Below, piece by piece: positions 24,219 to 33,978 of a stretch of DNA of 64,000 nt. The position numbers and the translations under genes are program-made. Each line of letters starts with the position of its first letter. Position 1 is the stretch's first letter. The stretch lies in NCBI GenBank assembly GCA_946887075.1, contig CAMPKA010000005.1, positions 62,001-126,000 of the forward strand, given 5' to 3'. Origin of the DNA: an uncultured Salinimicrobium sp. (GTDB lineage: Bacteria; Bacteroidota; Bacteroidia; Flavobacteriales; Flavobacteriaceae). The notes under the pieces are model-generated. The model saw only the letters and a list, made by a program, of their open reading frames with translations, had not been told where the DNA came from and ran no database searches.

Positions 24219-26638
24219 TATATCACCAAGTTAACTGAATTTTCCAGCTTCTGGAATTCCTCCACCCAGAGCGCCGCCTTCTCATCCTGACCCTGCCTGG
24301 CTTCCATAGCTTCGAGCTGTTCCTCCTTAACACGGAAGATGATGTTCTGACATTCCCATTTTTCCAGGGTGAGGGGACTTTCCTCGAGAACTTCGATCAC
24401 CCTGTTGATGTAACTCAGCAAATCCGTGTTTTCGGGATCCTCCTTAAATTTATAAAGTAATTGAGTAAGGCGCCGGTCCGCCAGGAAGTTCAGCGTTACC
24501 AGATCCAGGTCCACTTCGACCGCAACGGCAGATTTCAGTTGATTCTCCAACCTTTTCAGATTTAGGTCAGGATTTCGGAGCTCCTCTATCAGACGGCTGT
24601 TGACCGCGAGTTCTACCGGAAGTTTTAAACGCGATGGGACCACCATGTTGATCTCCTGGAAGGTTTTCAGCAAAGGATAGGTATTGTCAAAGAGCTGTTG
24701 CATGGCACCCTCTGCCCCACTCAGGTTGTTTTCCATGACCTGCTCCATTATGTGATGCTGTTCATCCCGGAAAAGGTGCCAGAAAGAATAATTGTGATTG
24801 CCGAAATAGGAGTCCAGGATGTTGAAGATTTCATAAATATTTCCTTTCTCAAAGAAGGCGGCTATCTTGATGTGGAGTTCCTCGAGGGCCTCGGGGCTGA
24901 TATACCTCCGTACGCCTCCAAAGACGTGATGGTCTCCCATATAAAGCACCGCATAGGATATATCAACTTCTTCCCAGGTGATGTCAGACCTGAACTGCGT
25001 CCGGCCCACCACCAGTTTCTGCTTCCCGGCCTCGTAATAATGATGCGCCTTTACTGTGGCTCCAAAGTTGTAAAGGGTCACTTTTTCAGGAAATTCCTCA
25101 AAAAGAGAGGAGATCGCATAGTGGGCGCCGATCCTGATCATGTCGAGTTCCATTGGCCTCACAAAACGTTCGTAGGCCTTATAGGCAGTGCCATATTCCG
25201 GAAGGTTGCTCGGAACCTGCTTCAGGGCCTCCGTGAAAGCCGGTTCAAAATCCTGGTCGCTAACCTCTTTAGCCAGTTGAATGGCTCGTGTGGCATAGAG
25301 AATGTCCTGCATGGATTCAATACCGGTAACTTCATCGAAAAACCAGCCACAGCTTGTATACATCAGCATGGCATGATACTGCATCTCGAGGAGTTTGAGC
25401 AATTTCACCTTATCTTCGTCGGAAAGGGCCTCCCCGAAATGCTCCTCCAGAAAAGCAGACACGTTTTCCTCCTGCCTGTTCAGGATAACACGGATATAGG
25501 CATCCCGTGCTTCCCAGGGATTAGCGGTGAACCTTCCCATTTCCTCCTCATAGAGGGTAATCAGCTTCTCCCGGACCTGATCAAAGGCATTGCGAAGCGG
25601 TTCCCTCCATTTTTGATTCCAACCTGCATTGCCTCCGGTGTTGCAGCCGCAATCACTTCTCCATCGCTCGACCCCGTGGTAGCAACTCCAGGAGGTGTTG
25701 TCCAATATCTCCACTTCGTGTTTCGGGGGATATTTTTCAAGAAACTCCCCGTAAATTGTCAGTTTGACATCCTCCCTTTCCGCGATGGAATGCAGGCAAT
25801 ACGAGAGGGCCATTTCCCCCAGTTTGTGATGGTGTCCGTAACTTTCACCGTCAGTGGCGATGTTCATCAGCTCCAGTTCATCATCCTCTGACAAGGCATC
25901 CTGTAATCGATTAGCAAAGGTTTCGCCGTTGTTCAGCAGTCCTTCAAAAGCCACAGCCTGTGAAGCCGAACCATCATAGAAAAAAAGGTTGATCTCTTTT
26001 CCAGAGGGAAGTTTGCAGAGGTATGCTCTTCGGGTATTGACCTTGGCATCCTTGGCATCCTTCCATTCAGTACCGCCGATTTTCCTTACCCGTTTGGCCT
26101 GGTAGGGAGACAGGATCGTGAATTTGATTCCGTGCCTGGCAAGAACCTCAAGGACTTCAGTATTAACGGCGGTCTCTCCCAACCACATCCCTTCTGGATC
26201 CCGCTGATATCTGTACCGGAAGTCCTCGATTCCCCAGATTACCTGGGTCTCCTGATCCCGTGCATTGGCCAGGGGCATTATAAGATGGTTATAGGCCTGT
26301 GCAAGAGCAGCGCCGTGACCTCCAAAGCGTTCAATGCTTTCCTTGTCAGCATCTAAAATAGCCTGATAGGTTTCAGGAGCCTCATGTTCCATCCATTCCA
26401 GGAGCGTGGGTCCGATATTAAAGCTCATCCAGGCATAATTGTTCATGATTGCCTCAATTCTGCCCTCTGTGTTCAGGATTCTTGAGGCGGAATTTCTGAC
26501 ATAACATTCGGCATTGATCCTGTGATTCCAGTCGTGATAGGGATAGGCAGATTCCTGCATTTCAACCTTGTTGAGCCAGGGGTTTTCCCTTGGAGGCTGA
26601 TAGAAATGCCCGTGAATGCAGATATATTTTTTATTCAT
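24218..26638 (-). CDS. GH57 family protein with DUF3536 C-terminal domain
   Basis: 806 residues. The start HGHFYQPPRENPWLNKVE is the GH57 signature, followed by YVRNSASRILNTEGR and NYAWMSFNIGPTLLEWM. IATDGESYGHHHKLGEMAL lies in the catalytic half and carries a conserved Asp/Glu pair. The C-terminal half (from about 450) is DUF3536. GH57 includes alpha-amylases, amylopullulanases and branching enzymes, but the DUF3536 branch has no proven activity known to me. Placed between treZ and treY and coupled to treY, it probably trims, debranches or branches the same glucan. Confidence 0.88.
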   Translation of the reverse strand: MNKKYICIHGHFYQPPRENPWLNKVEMQESAYPYHDWNHRINAECYVRNSASRILNTEGRIEAIMNNYAWMSFNIGPTLLEWMEHEAPETYQAILDADKESIERFGGHGAALAQAYNHLIMPLANARDQETQVIWGIEDFRYRYQRDPEGMWLGETAVNTEVLEVLARHGIKFTILSPYQAKRVRKIGGTEWKDAKDAKVNTRRAYLCKLPSGKEINLFFYDGSASQAVAFEGLLNNGETFANRLQDALSEDDELELMNIATDGESYGHHHKLGEMALSYCLHSIAEREDVKLTIYGEFLEKYPPKHEVEILDNTSWSCYHGVERWRSDCGCNTGGNAGWNQKWREPLRNAFDQVREKLITLYEEEMGRFTANPWEARDAYIRVILNRQEENVSAFLEEHFGEALSDEDKVKLLKLLEMQYHAMLMYTSCGWFFDEVTGIESMQDILYATRAIQLAKEVSDQDFEPAFTEALKQVPSNLPEYGTAYKAYERFVRPMELDMIRIGAHYAISSLFEEFPEKVTLYNFGATVKAHHYYEAGKQKLVVGRTQFRSDITWEEVDISYAVLYMGDHHVFGGVRRYISPEALEELHIKIAAFFEKGNIYEIFNILDSYFGNHNYSFWHLFRDEQHHIMEQVMENNLSGAEGAMQQLFDNTYPLLKTFQEINMVVPSRLKLPVELAVNSRLIEELRNPDLNLKRLENQLKSAVAVEVDLDLVTLNFLADRRLTQLLYKFKEDPENTDLLSYINRVIEVLEESPLTLEKWECQNIIFRVKEEQLEAMEARQGQDEKAALWVEEFQKLENSVNLVI

Positions 26639-26694
26639 AGCTGTTTTAGTTTTTAAGGTTCCCGAGCAGCAGATAAGACTATGCTTCTCCGGTT

Positions 26695-28497
26695 TTATCC
26701 GTGTGTTATTATGACAAAGGATTCTGGGGGCAGGCGAAGGGAATTTCTCTCAAAGAGAGGATCCCCTTCCATACTTCCACCCCATTTACGTTGTGCGGAG
26801 AAAAAAACAAGCTCCCATCCCGCTTGAAGATCTTCCACCAGCAACTGCTCCTGTTTCCCAAAGTTGAACCAGGCGCTGAGCGCTCCAGATGATGCTCTTA
26901 CCCTCAGAATCTCTGACCGTGTATCGCTCTGGGTTTCGACCCCCTCGCTCAATGGACGGAAGGTCCCTTTCTTCCGAAGTTGGATCAGTTCCTTATAGAA
27001 GGAAAAAAGAATGCTCTGGGGCTTCTTGTTTTTAAAATTCCAATCCAGTTTCGATTCCTGAAAGGAGGTTTCAGCTTGTGGGTCGGGGAATTCCGCAGCG
27101 CTGTGATTAAAGTACTCGAATTCCTTTCTCCGGCCTTCCCTGACTGCCCTTACGAGATCCTCATCCCCGTGGCTGATGAAATACCGGAAGGGTTCCCCGG
27201 CTCCGAACTCTTCTCCCATGAACAGCATAGGCACATAAGGGGCCAGAAGCAGCAATCCTGCAGCCAATTTCTGTTTTTCGAAGGATACCAGGGTGGAGAG
27301 CCGCTCCCCTAGCAGCCGATTCCCGACCTGATCGTGGTTCTGAACGGAGACCACAAAGCGATCAGGAGGAAGTCCCTGTGGGCTGTTCCCAATCCTTTTC
27401 TTTCGGAACACCGAATAGCTCCCATCGTAGACAAAGGCCTGCCTGAAGGATTTTTCCAGGAGCTCTATTGTTCCATAGTCCATGTAGTAACCGGCCTTCT
27501 CTCCGGTAAGAACGGTATGGACACAATGGTGAAAATCATCCACCCACTGGGCCTCAAGGCCAAAACCGTTGGGCAGGTCCCGGACAAGGCGGGCGTCGTT
27601 CAGATCGCTTTCCGCAATGATCACCAGTCTTCTCCCGCATTCTTCCTCCAGTTCGTTGACCCTCCTGCTGAGCTCCTCCAGGAAATGGACGGCGCCGCGA
27701 TCTATGATTTCATGGACCGCATCGAGACGCAGTCCGTCCATATGGAAATCGCGGAGCCACATCAGCGCGTTTTGCAAAAAAAACTCCCTTACTCCGTCGG
27801 AATATGCGTCGTCAAAATTAATGGCGCTTCCCCAGGGGGTATGATATTTATCAGTAAAACAGGGTCCATATGCAGGAAGATAGTTCCCCTCTGGTCCAAG
27901 GTGGTTGTATACCACGTCCAGTATCACAGCGAAACCTCTTTGGTGGCAGGTGTTGACAAGCTGTTTCAAGCCTGCCACTCCCCCGTAGCTATCCTGAACC
28001 GCATAGGGATATACCCCGTCATAACCCCAGTTCCTGCTCCCGGGAAACTGAGCGACCGGCATGATTTCAATAGTATTTATACCGAGTTCCTCGAGATGGT
28101 CGAGTTTTGCTGTAATTCCCTGGAAGGTACCCTCTTGCGTGAAGGTTCCGGTGTGCAGTTCATAGAGGATCATATCCCTTGTTTCCCTTCCCTTCCAGGA
28201 CTGATCTGTCCAGGAAAAAGCCTTCTGATCCAGAACCTGGGACCAGGAATGGACCCCCATGGGCTGTGAAAGGGATGCAGGATCCGGAAGTGGTCCCTCT
28301 CCATCGACTATGTACTGATACAGGTCTCCGGGAATTACCCCTTCTATGGTCGCTTCCCAATATGCCCCTTGCTGTTCGAGCCTGAAAGGATCCTCATATT
28401 TTTTAAGTACGACTGCCACAGTTTTGGCCTCAGGGGCCCAGACCGTGAACCGGCATTTCTCATTGTCCAGATATTCCACACCAACATGCTTTCCCAT
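26695..28497 (-). CDS. treZ: Malto-oligosyltrehalose trehalohydrolase (GH13)
   Basis: 600 residues from the ATG at 28497. The frame continues to a TTG at 28530, but that TTG is part of a -7 box, and MGKHVGVEYLDNEKCRFTVW is a normal TreZ beginning. CBM48-like N-terminus (FTVWAPEAKTVAV), then the GH13 barrel with WGYDGVYPYAVQDSYGG, MDGLRLDAVHEIID (nucleophile Asp), LVIIAESDLNDARLV (acid/base Glu) and VSVQNHDQVGNRLLGERL. Releases trehalose from the end made by TreY. First gene of the minus-strand operon; 56 bases to the GH57 gene. Confidence 0.94.
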   Translation of the reverse strand: MGKHVGVEYLDNEKCRFTVWAPEAKTVAVVLKKYEDPFRLEQQGAYWEATIEGVIPGDLYQYIVDGEGPLPDPASLSQPMGVHSWSQVLDQKAFSWTDQSWKGRETRDMILYELHTGTFTQEGTFQGITAKLDHLEELGINTIEIMPVAQFPGSRNWGYDGVYPYAVQDSYGGVAGLKQLVNTCHQRGFAVILDVVYNHLGPEGNYLPAYGPCFTDKYHTPWGSAINFDDAYSDGVREFFLQNALMWLRDFHMDGLRLDAVHEIIDRGAVHFLEELSRRVNELEEECGRRLVIIAESDLNDARLVRDLPNGFGLEAQWVDDFHHCVHTVLTGEKAGYYMDYGTIELLEKSFRQAFVYDGSYSVFRKKRIGNSPQGLPPDRFVVSVQNHDQVGNRLLGERLSTLVSFEKQKLAAGLLLLAPYVPMLFMGEEFGAGEPFRYFISHGDEDLVRAVREGRRKEFEYFNHSAAEFPDPQAETSFQESKLDWNFKNKKPQSILFSFYKELIQLRKKGTFRPLSEGVETQSDTRSEILRVRASSGALSAWFNFGKQEQLLVEDLQAGWELVFFSAQRKWGGSMEGDPLFERNSLRLPPESFVIITHG

Positions 28498-28527
28498 AAG
28501 CTCAGGAATCCATTTTCCAAGGTCAAT

Positions 28528-28535
28528 CAAAGCTA
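28528..28535 (-). promoter_or_regulatory. -7 box of the treZ operon
   Basis: TAGCTTTG on the minus strand matches TAnnTTTG and sits 30 bases before the ATG at 28497. It overlaps the alternative TTG start. Confidence 0.5.
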
Positions 28536-28638
28536 AGGAGGATCGGATAGAAGAATTAATGTTTAATAGTATTTTAACTAGAGGGCTGATTTTACTTATT
28601 TAATTTTAAATGGTTTGGAAAGCCAAAATGCCGACAGT

Positions 28639-28652
28639 GGCGAGGGCTCGCC
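28639..28652. promoter_or_regulatory. Palindrome in the treZ-glgE divergent region
   Basis: GGCGAG (28639-28644) and CTCGCC (28647-28652) with GG between, 33 bases before the glgE ATG. It is the only strong inverted repeat in the 28498-28685 divergent region and stands out as GC-rich in AT-rich surroundings, so it may bind a regulator of the island. It could also be a leader hairpin, but a two-base loop makes that less likely. Confidence 0.4.
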
Positions 28653-28685
28653 GAAATGTAATCAGTTCCAATTTAAAGCAAATTC

Positions 28686-30665
28686 ATGAAGTTAGAAGGC
28701 CATAAAAGGGTGAGTATTAGAAATGTTTCGCCACAGATAGATTGTGGCAGATATCCGATAAAAAGAGTAACGGACGAGGAGATCCGGGTCGAGGCAGACA
28801 TCTTTGGGGATGGCCATGACAAAGTAGATGCGGTGCTGCTATACCGTGAGGTAAAAAAAGAGAGGGGTCGGGAAAACAAATGGACAGAGGTACCGATGAA
28901 ATTCGAAGGAAATGACCACTGGAGTGCCGCCTTTAGTCTGCCGGTGACCGGAAACTACGAATATACTATCGAGGGTTGGGTCGACCATTACCGGACCTGG
29001 CAGGATAGCCTTCAGAAGAAAGCGGCAGCCGGTCAGGACCTTCGGGTGGAGATGCTGATCGGCGCCGAGCTCATGGAGCAGGCGATCTCACATGCGACGG
29101 CACCCAACAAGAAGAAACTAAAGGAATGGATACGGCTCCTGAAATCTGAGGAACATCAGGCCCAGGCCCAGGCAGAGGCCCTTGGAGACACCGCTTCAAG
29201 GGTGATGTACGCGTCCCGTGACCGCAGCCGCGCCTTTGCTTACGAGCGAACGCTGCAGGTCCGGGTCGAAAGGAAAAAAGCGCTGTTCAGCTCCTGGTAC
29301 GAATTCTTTCCCCGGTCGGCCTCTCCTGAGAAAGGAAGACACGGCACTTTCAGGGACTGTGAAAGGGTGCTTCCCGAAGTGGCCAAAATGGGGTTCGACG
29401 TCATTTATTTTCCTCCGATCCATCCTATCGGGCACCGCCACCGCAAAGGAGTGAATAATGCGACTGAAGCAGCGGAAGGAGATCCCGGTTCTCCCTGGGC
29501 AATTGGTTCCGAGGAGGGAGGCCATAAGGCGATCCATCCGGAGCTAGGGACCCTGGATGATTTTCAGCGGCTGGTTGGGAAGGCTGCGGAATCTGGTATC
29601 GAAATCGCCCTGGATTTTGCCATTCAGTGCTCCCCTGATCATCCATATGTGAAGGAGCACCCGCAGTGGTTCAAATGGAGGCCCGATGGAACAGTTCAAT
29701 ATGCGGAAAATCCTCCGAAGAAGTACCAGGATGTGCTCCCGGTCAATTTTGAAACCGAGGATTGGAAGAACCTTTGGGAGGAGCTCAAGAGTATAGTGGA
29801 ATACTGGATCGACAAGGGTGTTACCATCTTCAGGGTGGATAACCCCCACACGAAAACCTTTCTCTTCTGGGAATGGCTTATCGGGGAGATCAATAAGAAA
29901 TACGACGGGATTATTTTCCTTGCCGAGGCCTTTACACGTCCCAGGGTTATGGAGGAGCTCGCCAAGATCGGATTTAACCAGTCCTACACCTATTTTACCT
30001 GGCGCAATACCCGGGAAGAGTTCGTCGAATACCTCACCCAGCTGACTAGGACGGAGGTTAGAGAATACTACAGGCCGAACTTCTGGCCCAATACTCCCGA
30101 TATCCTTCCGATTTCCCTGGAGAACAAGCAGGAACCGTCTTTTATTATAAGGCTGCTTCTGGCCGGGACACTCTCCTCCAATTATGGACTTTATGGTCCT
30201 GTCTTTGAGTTTGGTCTCAACGAGGCCTTCCCCGGAAAAGAGGAGTATATCCATTCCGAAAAATATCAGATCTATCACTGGAACTGGGAGCGAAATACCC
30301 GGATCAAGGAGATGATCAGCATCCTGAACCGAATCCGGAAGGAGAATCCGGCCCTCCAAACGACATGGAACATAGAATTTCTGGAAACGGATAACGACCA
30401 TTTCCTGGCCTATACCAAAATGGACCAGGACAAGACCAACAAACTGATCATCGTGGTAAGCCTCGATCCCTATCACACCCAGGCGGGCTGGGTCAAGGTT
30501 CCACTGGAATCCCTGGAACTTTCCGCCGGAGAATCATTCTCGGTACAGGACCTGCTCACTGGCACGGGCTACATCTGGAACAATGAATGGAATTATGTGG
30601 AGCTTCATCCTCAGGCCATCCCGGCCCATATATTAAAAGTCGAATCTAAAGAACCGCTGAGCTAA
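28686..30665 (+). CDS. glgE: Alpha-1,4-glucan:maltose-1-phosphate maltosyltransferase (GH13_3)
   Basis: 659 residues. Transfers maltose from maltose-1-phosphate to the non-reducing end of alpha-1,4-glucan. N-terminal beta domain (RVTDEEIRVEADIFGDGHDKV region), helical insert, barrel with DVIYFPPIHPIGHRHRKG, nucleophile Asp385 in FRVDNPHTKT and acid/base Glu414 in FLAEAFTRPRVM; their spacing of 29 residues equals that of the studied actinobacterial enzyme. NYGLYGPVFEFG near the end is a GlgE hallmark. First gene of glgE - treS/mak - glgB; ten bases to the next gene. Confidence 0.95.
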   Translation: MKLEGHKRVSIRNVSPQIDCGRYPIKRVTDEEIRVEADIFGDGHDKVDAVLLYREVKKERGRENKWTEVPMKFEGNDHWSAAFSLPVTGNYEYTIEGWVDHYRTWQDSLQKKAAAGQDLRVEMLIGAELMEQAISHATAPNKKKLKEWIRLLKSEEHQAQAQAEALGDTASRVMYASRDRSRAFAYERTLQVRVERKKALFSSWYEFFPRSASPEKGRHGTFRDCERVLPEVAKMGFDVIYFPPIHPIGHRHRKGVNNATEAAEGDPGSPWAIGSEEGGHKAIHPELGTLDDFQRLVGKAAESGIEIALDFAIQCSPDHPYVKEHPQWFKWRPDGTVQYAENPPKKYQDVLPVNFETEDWKNLWEELKSIVEYWIDKGVTIFRVDNPHTKTFLFWEWLIGEINKKYDGIIFLAEAFTRPRVMEELAKIGFNQSYTYFTWRNTREEFVEYLTQLTRTEVREYYRPNFWPNTPDILPISLENKQEPSFIIRLLLAGTLSSNYGLYGPVFEFGLNEAFPGKEEYIHSEKYQIYHWNWERNTRIKEMISILNRIRKENPALQTTWNIEFLETDNDHFLAYTKMDQDKTNKLIIVVSLDPYHTQAGWVKVPLESLELSAGESFSVQDLLTGTGYIWNNEWNYVELHPQAIPAHILKVESKEPLS

Positions 30666-30675
30666 ATATTCAGAT

Positions 30676-33600
30676 ATGATCAAACCCATTAATTCTGCAG
30701 ATCAGCTAACCTGGTACAAAGACGCCATTATCTATGAGCTCCATATCAAGGCCTTCTTCGATAGCAATGGAGACGGGGTAGGGGATTTCGAAGGCCTGCT
30801 TCAAAAACTGGATTATCTGGAAGATCTGGGGGTAACTGCGATATGGCTCCTTCCCTTCTATCCCTCTCCCTTGAGAGACGACGGGTATGACATAGCGGAT
30901 TATTACAGCATCAACCCGGCCTACGGCGACCTGGAGATGTTCCAGAGACTTATCGATGAAGCCCACGAAAGGGGACTGAAGATCATTACTGAGCTGGTGA
31001 TCAACCATACCTCGGATCAGCATCCCTGGTTCCAGAGGGCGCGGACAGCGCCTCCCGGGTCCCCGGAGCGAGACTACTACGTATGGAGTGATGACCCCTC
31101 CAAATACAAGGATACCAGGATCATATTTACAGACACTGAACCTTCCAACTGGACCTGGGATCCGGTGGCAAAACAGTATTTCTGGCACCGGTTCTTTTCC
31201 CACCAGCCGGATCTGAACTTTGATAATCCGCAGGTACAGAAAGAAGTCTTTGATATCATAGATTTCTGGTGTGACCTTGGGGTGGACGGATTCAGGCTGG
31301 ACGCAGTCCCGTATCTCTACGAACGGGAGGGAACCAATTGTGAAAACCTGCCGGAGACTCACGTATTTCTAAAAAAGCTCCGCGCACATGTCGATAAACA
31401 TTATTCCAACAAACTCCTCCTGGCAGAAGCCAATATGTGGCCGGAGGATTCTGCGGAATATTTTGGGGATGGGGATGAGTGTCATATGAACTACCATTTT
31501 CCCATCATGCCCAGAATGTTTATGTCGGTCAAAATGGAGGACCGATACCCGATAATGGATATCATTGACCAGACCCCTGACATTCCTTCCAATTGCCAGT
31601 GGGCTATCTTTCTTCGGAACCATGACGAGCTAACCCTGGAGATGGTGACCGATGAAGAGCGTGACTATATGTATAAGGTCTACACCAAAGATCCTCAGGC
31701 AAAGATCAATGTGGGAATCCGTCACAGGCTCGCCCCTTTGCTGGAGAACAATCGCGCAAAGATCGAACTGATGAATGTCCTGCTGTTTTCTCTGCCTGGT
31801 ACTCCGGTCATCTACTATGGTGATGAAATCGGAATGGGTGACAACTTCTATCTCGGGGACAGGGATGGGGTCCGGACCCCCATGCAGTGGAGCTCTGATC
31901 GCAATGCAGGCTTCTCTACGGCAAATCCGCATAAGTTGTACCTTCCGGTGATTATCGATCCCTCATATAAATACGAATCCGTCAATGTCGAGACGGAACT
32001 GATGAATTCCTCTTCCCTGCTCTGGTGGATGAAAAGAATCATCAGTATGAGAAAAAAATACAAATCCTTTGGGCGGGGGGATATCAATTTCCTGTCGCCC
32101 AGCAATGCAAAAGTCATCGCATTTACCCGGACTTATGAAGATGAGGATATTCTCGTCCTGGGAAATCTCTCCCGTTTCCCTCAGGCGGTGGAACTCGATC
32201 TGGAACCCTATGATGGCTATATTCCTGTGGAGGTCTTCAGCCATAACAAGTTTCCGAGGATCACCGAACAACCCTACCTCTTCACTCTGGGGCCTCACGG
32301 GTATTACTGGTTCCAGCTCCAAAAAGAGAAGGGACACGTAGAAAAGGCGGAGACGCCCCTTCTGCAGGTGCCACAGTGGGAAGATCTTTTCCAGAATAAG
32401 GTCAAGATCCGCCTGGAGAATGAAGTGCTACCCCATTACCTCAGTACCTGCCGCTGGTTCGGTGGAAAGAGCCGGGTAATCCAGTTTATCGGGATCGTCA
32501 ACAAGGTCGATATTCCAGTGGAGGATCTCTCCACAACTCTCGTCACGCTGGAGGTTAACTACAACGACGGGCTTCCGGAGGTGTACCAACTTCCGCTGGG
32601 TTTTGCCACAGTGAGCAATGAGGAGGAGTTCCGGGAAATATCCGGAAAGGGAATCATCGCCAGGCTCAAAGTCGGAGGTCAGGAAGGATATCTCTTCGAC
32701 GCGGTCTACAGCGAGAGATTCCGGAATGTCCTGTTCCGGAACATCAAGATCGGTCGGCGCCTCAAGAGTGGACGAGGGAACCTGGTCTTCTACCACAGCG
32801 AGGGGGATTTCCAGCCGGGTCCGGAAAAGGTTCATTCCAAGGTCCTCAATGCGGAACAGAGCAATACTTCGCTGATCTTCGACAACAAGTACTTTCTTAA
32901 GCTCTACCGCAAGCTCGACAATACGATCAATCCGGACATGGAGATCACCAAATATCTAACGGAGAAGACTACCTATCAGAATTCCCCGAAGTTTGTAGGG
33001 GCGATTGAGTATGAACCGGACGCCCGGAATGTGATCGTCCTGGGAATGATGCAGGATCTTGTCCCCAACCAGGGAGATGCCTGGGATTATACCAAGGATT
33101 CCTTGAACCGGTTTTTTGAGAGGGTTCTGACGCGGCCGAGGGAAATGGAATTTGAAGCGGTGGAACATACCCTTGATCCTCTGAGTTATCAGGAACTTCC
33201 AGTTAACATGCAGGAGCTGATGGGGGGCATCTTTCCGGAACGAATCGATCTGCTTGGGAAGCGCACAGCAGAGATGCACAAGGCCCTGGCTGCCAATCCG
33301 GAGGTGAAGGACTTTGAACCCGAACCCTTTTCCCTGCATTACCAGCGGTCCCTTTTCTCCTCGCTCCAGTCCCTGACCAGAAATGCCTTTCAGAACCTTC
33401 AGAAGAGCATCAAGATACTGCCAGAAGAGATCCAGGCTGAAGCGGAGGAAATTCTGGGAATGAAGACCGAGGTGCTCAATACCTTTAAGCGGGTGTTCAG
33501 TCATAAGATCCCGGTTATGAAGATCCGGACGCACGGAGATTATCATCTTGGTCAGGTCCTGTGGACGGGAAGGGATTTTGTTATAATAGATTTTGAGGGA

Positions 33601-33975
33601 GAACCCGCGCGCTCCTTCAGCGAAAGGCGCCTGAAGCGATCTCCCCTTCGGGACGTGGCAGGAATGATCCGTAGTTTTCATTATGCCGCCTATAGCAGTA
33701 TTATCGAATCCGAATTCGATCAGCAAAAGAAGGAGGGGGATCTGGACCACTGGGCTGAGAATTGGTACTACCTGGTGACGCGCATGTTCCTCCAGGGGTA
33801 TTACAGCAATGTCGGTGACAATAATTTCATCCCCCGGGACAAGGAGGATACCGAAATTCTGATGCAGACCTTTCTGCTGGAAAAGGCGATTTATGAAATG
33901 AACTATGAACTGAACAACCGACCGGACTGGGTGTTGATCCCATTGAGAGGAATCAGGTCATGTATAAAAAAATAA
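30676..33975 (+). CDS. treS: Trehalose synthase fused to maltokinase
   Basis: 1099 residues, a fusion. Residues 1 to about 550 are TreS (GH13_16): SPLRDDGYDIADYYSI, nucleophile Asp209 in GFRLDAVPYLYEREG, Glu251 in LLAEANMWPED, Asp317 in LRNHDELTLE, and MQWSSDRNAGFS. It isomerises trehalose to maltose. From about 570 the maltokinase domain follows: HYLSTCRWFGGKSR start, then IRTHGDYHLGQVLW (about 951-964) and VIIDFEGEPARSFSERR, the phosphotransferase-type catalytic and metal sites. It makes maltose-1-phosphate for GlgE. In mycobacteria the two activities are separate proteins that form a complex; here the fusion couples them. Confidence 0.95.
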   Translation: MIKPINSADQLTWYKDAIIYELHIKAFFDSNGDGVGDFEGLLQKLDYLEDLGVTAIWLLPFYPSPLRDDGYDIADYYSINPAYGDLEMFQRLIDEAHERGLKIITELVINHTSDQHPWFQRARTAPPGSPERDYYVWSDDPSKYKDTRIIFTDTEPSNWTWDPVAKQYFWHRFFSHQPDLNFDNPQVQKEVFDIIDFWCDLGVDGFRLDAVPYLYEREGTNCENLPETHVFLKKLRAHVDKHYSNKLLLAEANMWPEDSAEYFGDGDECHMNYHFPIMPRMFMSVKMEDRYPIMDIIDQTPDIPSNCQWAIFLRNHDELTLEMVTDEERDYMYKVYTKDPQAKINVGIRHRLAPLLENNRAKIELMNVLLFSLPGTPVIYYGDEIGMGDNFYLGDRDGVRTPMQWSSDRNAGFSTANPHKLYLPVIIDPSYKYESVNVETELMNSSSLLWWMKRIISMRKKYKSFGRGDINFLSPSNAKVIAFTRTYEDEDILVLGNLSRFPQAVELDLEPYDGYIPVEVFSHNKFPRITEQPYLFTLGPHGYYWFQLQKEKGHVEKAETPLLQVPQWEDLFQNKVKIRLENEVLPHYLSTCRWFGGKSRVIQFIGIVNKVDIPVEDLSTTLVTLEVNYNDGLPEVYQLPLGFATVSNEEEFREISGKGIIARLKVGGQEGYLFDAVYSERFRNVLFRNIKIGRRLKSGRGNLVFYHSEGDFQPGPEKVHSKVLNAEQSNTSLIFDNKYFLKLYRKLDNTINPDMEITKYLTEKTTYQNSPKFVGAIEYEPDARNVIVLGMMQDLVPNQGDAWDYTKDSLNRFFERVLTRPREMEFEAVEHTLDPLSYQELPVNMQELMGGIFPERIDLLGKRTAEMHKALAANPEVKDFEPEPFSLHYQRSLFSSLQSLTRNAFQNLQKSIKILPEEIQAEAEEILGMKTEVLNTFKRVFSHKIPVMKIRTHGDYHLGQVLWTGRDFVIIDFEGEPARSFSERRLKRSPLRDVAGMIRSFHYAAYSSIIESEFDQQKKEGDLDHWAENWYYLVTRMFLQGYYSNVGDNNFIPRDKEDTEILMQTFLLEKAIYEMNYELNNRPDWVLIPLRGIRSCIKK

Positions 33976-33978
33976 GCA

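Noticed and set aside
24698..25891. 397-codon open frame on the plus strand opposite the GH57 gene
   Set aside because: It is antisense to a clear GH57/DUF3536 protein and encodes no recognisable motif; long shadow frames are expected from its codon use.
27334..28269. 311-codon plus-strand frame inside treZ
   Set aside because: Antisense shadow of treZ.
29544..30476. 310-codon minus-strand frame inside glgE
   Set aside because: Antisense shadow of glgE, with no domain and no promoter.
32956..33750. 264-codon minus-strand frame inside the maltokinase domain
   Set aside because: Antisense shadow; the plus frame has conserved catalytic motifs.
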